This document shows positions 5,757 through 6,707 of a stretch of 6,707 bases of DNA, one piece after another. Origin of the DNA: Bacteroidetes bacterium GWA2_31_9b (lineage in GTDB: Bacteria > Bacteroidota > Bacteroidia > Bacteroidales > UBA12077); NCBI GenBank assembly GCA_001769005.1, contig MENE01000006.1, forward strand, positions 11,262-17,968, read 5' to 3'. Under the pieces are notes generated by a model. The model worked only from the letters and a program-made list of their open reading frames with translations, was not told the DNA's origin and ran no database searches. Position 1 is the stretch's first letter, and every line of letters starts with the position of its first letter. The position numbers were made by a program, and so were the translations under genes.

Positions 5757-6707
5757 CTAATTTCGACCTAATTTATTTATTTTTGAGTAGTTACTCGCAT
5801 GAATTACATTATGCTTTATCAGATCATTTATTTTATCGTTAGAGTATCCTAAAATATCGTGTAGAATCTGAATTGTATGTTCTCCGTAGTGAGGTGGAGC
5901 TGAAATGTCATTTAAATTTGGTTTACCATCAATGTTAAAAGCAATGGTACGAACACCTTTAATTGATATTCCACTTGTTGTTTCTGATTCCATAACTAGT
6001 TCTTTTGCTTCGGGCATTTCAAATACTTCTTTCATGTTAAAAACACCTCCTGCAGGCACATTTTTTTCCGAAAGAGCTTCTAACAGATGGTCACGATTAA
6101 AGTTTGCAATCAGCACTTGCAGTGTATCATTCAACTCATTTCTGTTTTTTACTCTTTTCAAATTATCTGTGAATTTTTTATCGTTTGCTATTTCGGCTTT
6201 GCCTAAAACTAAACACAAATCGGTAAATTGCTTGTCATTTCCAATAGCAATAACAATAGGTTTATTATCCCGACTATAAAATATTGTTCCGTAAGGTACA
6301 ATATTCGGGTGATCAGAACCCATACGTTCGGGAATAGTTTCCCCAACGAGCCAGTTTGTAGCCTGATTAGCCAACGAAGCAATACCGCTTTTTATTAAAC
6401 TTGTTTCAATATACTGTCCTTTACCTGTTTTTTCCCGGTTATATAATGCCAGGATTATTGCTTCTTTTAGTTGATGTCCCGCCAAAATATCCATTAATGC
6501 AACCGGCATTTTTACAGGTTTCCCATCAGATTCACCATTCATATATGTAAATCCACTTTCAGCCTGGATTATTGCATCGTATCCTGCGCGTGGGTTCGAT
6601 AGTCCATATCCGGTAAGGTGGGCGTAAATGATCTTGTTATTTCGTATTTTAAGTGTGTTGTAATCAACGTTGAGTTTTTCTGCATCGCCGGGTTTATATG
6701 AAACAAG
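5757..6707 (-). CDS. CaiB/BaiF family III CoA transferase, N-terminus outside the window
   Basis: The visible 316 residues are the larger, C-terminal part of a family III CoA transferase, a cytoplasmic enzyme that moves CoA between carboxylic acids. The frame is open to the last base of the window: the first residues read LVSYKPGDAEKLNVDY, the family's usual LVxNFRPG...LGLDY segment, followed by LTGYGLSNPRAGYDAIIQAE (33-52). The ATG at 6542 is therefore internal, not the start; about 90 residues are probably missing. PVALMDILAG carries Asp73 of the fragment, the likely counterpart of the catalytic Asp169 of formyl-CoA transferase, which forms the acyl-aspartate intermediate. GQYIETSLIKSG, then the VPAGGVFNMKEVF segment and the closing APPHYGEHTIQILHDILGYS are all typical. 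The enzymes form interlocked dimers. The substrate cannot be deduced, since this family covers formyl, carnitine, bile-acid, succinyl and other acids. The gene appears intact within the window and ends 13 bases before a terminator-like hairpin. Confidence 0.93.
   Translation of the reverse strand, partial: LVSYKPGDAEKLNVDYNTLKIRNNKIIYAHLTGYGLSNPRAGYDAIIQAESGFTYMNGESDGKPVKMPVALMDILAGHQLKEAIILALYNREKTGKGQYIETSLIKSGIASLANQATNWLVGETIPERMGSDHPNIVPYGTIFYSRDNKPIVIAIGNDKQFTDLCLVLGKAEIANDKKFTDNLKRVKNRNELNDTLQVLIANFNRDHLLEALSEKNVPAGGVFNMKEVFEMPEAKELVMESETTSGISIKGVRTIAFNIDGKPNLNDISAPPHYGEHTIQILHDILGYSNDKINDLIKHNVIHASNYSKINKLGRN

Overview
The window looks like an ordinary stretch of a Bacteroidota chromosome. 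It is AT-rich, start codons lack Shine-Dalgarno sequences and sit behind A-rich leaders, there is a lipobox surface or periplasmic protein, and there is a secreted family GH92 alpha-mannosidase, a family especially abundant in this phylum. Order and genus cannot be fixed from the sequence alone.

Layout: one gene is on the + strand, an Lrp/AsnC-type transcription regulator (46-507). All others are on the - strand. In - strand transcription order they are a CaiB/BaiF (family III) CoA transferase cut by the right edge (6707-5757), a metallo-beta-lactamase-fold hydrolase (5642-4938), a flavodoxin-domain protein of the HemG-like type (4701-4171), a 161-residue cysteine-rich conserved protein of unknown function (4138-3653), a GH92 exo-alpha-mannosidase (3620-1335), and a small lipoprotein (1131-721) that converges on the regulator. 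The flavodoxin, cysteine-rich and GH92 genes have two successive gaps of 32 bases and probably form one transcription unit. The CoA transferase, hydrolase and lipoprotein look like separate units, because an AT-rich hairpin, a palindromic repeat or a roughly 200-base gap lies between them.

The gaps are more unusual than the genes. Two carry compact, nested inverted-repeat elements (534-670 and 4745-4868) that look like REP or MITE-type interspersed repeats. A third (around 1205-1250) holds a GC-rich islet with a small hairpin, out of character with its surroundings. A clear intrinsic terminator overlaps the stop codon of the lipoprotein gene.

The genes do not make an obvious single pathway. 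GH92 acts on alpha-mannosides outside the cytoplasm but has no SusC/SusD pair or other glycan genes here. The flavodoxin and CoA transferase are cytoplasmic redox and acyl-CoA functions. I found no convincing new defence, mobile or biosynthetic system. The points most worth a second look are the two repeat elements, the flavodoxin/cysteine-rich pair, and the retained GH92 active-site residues that predict alpha-1,2 specificity.
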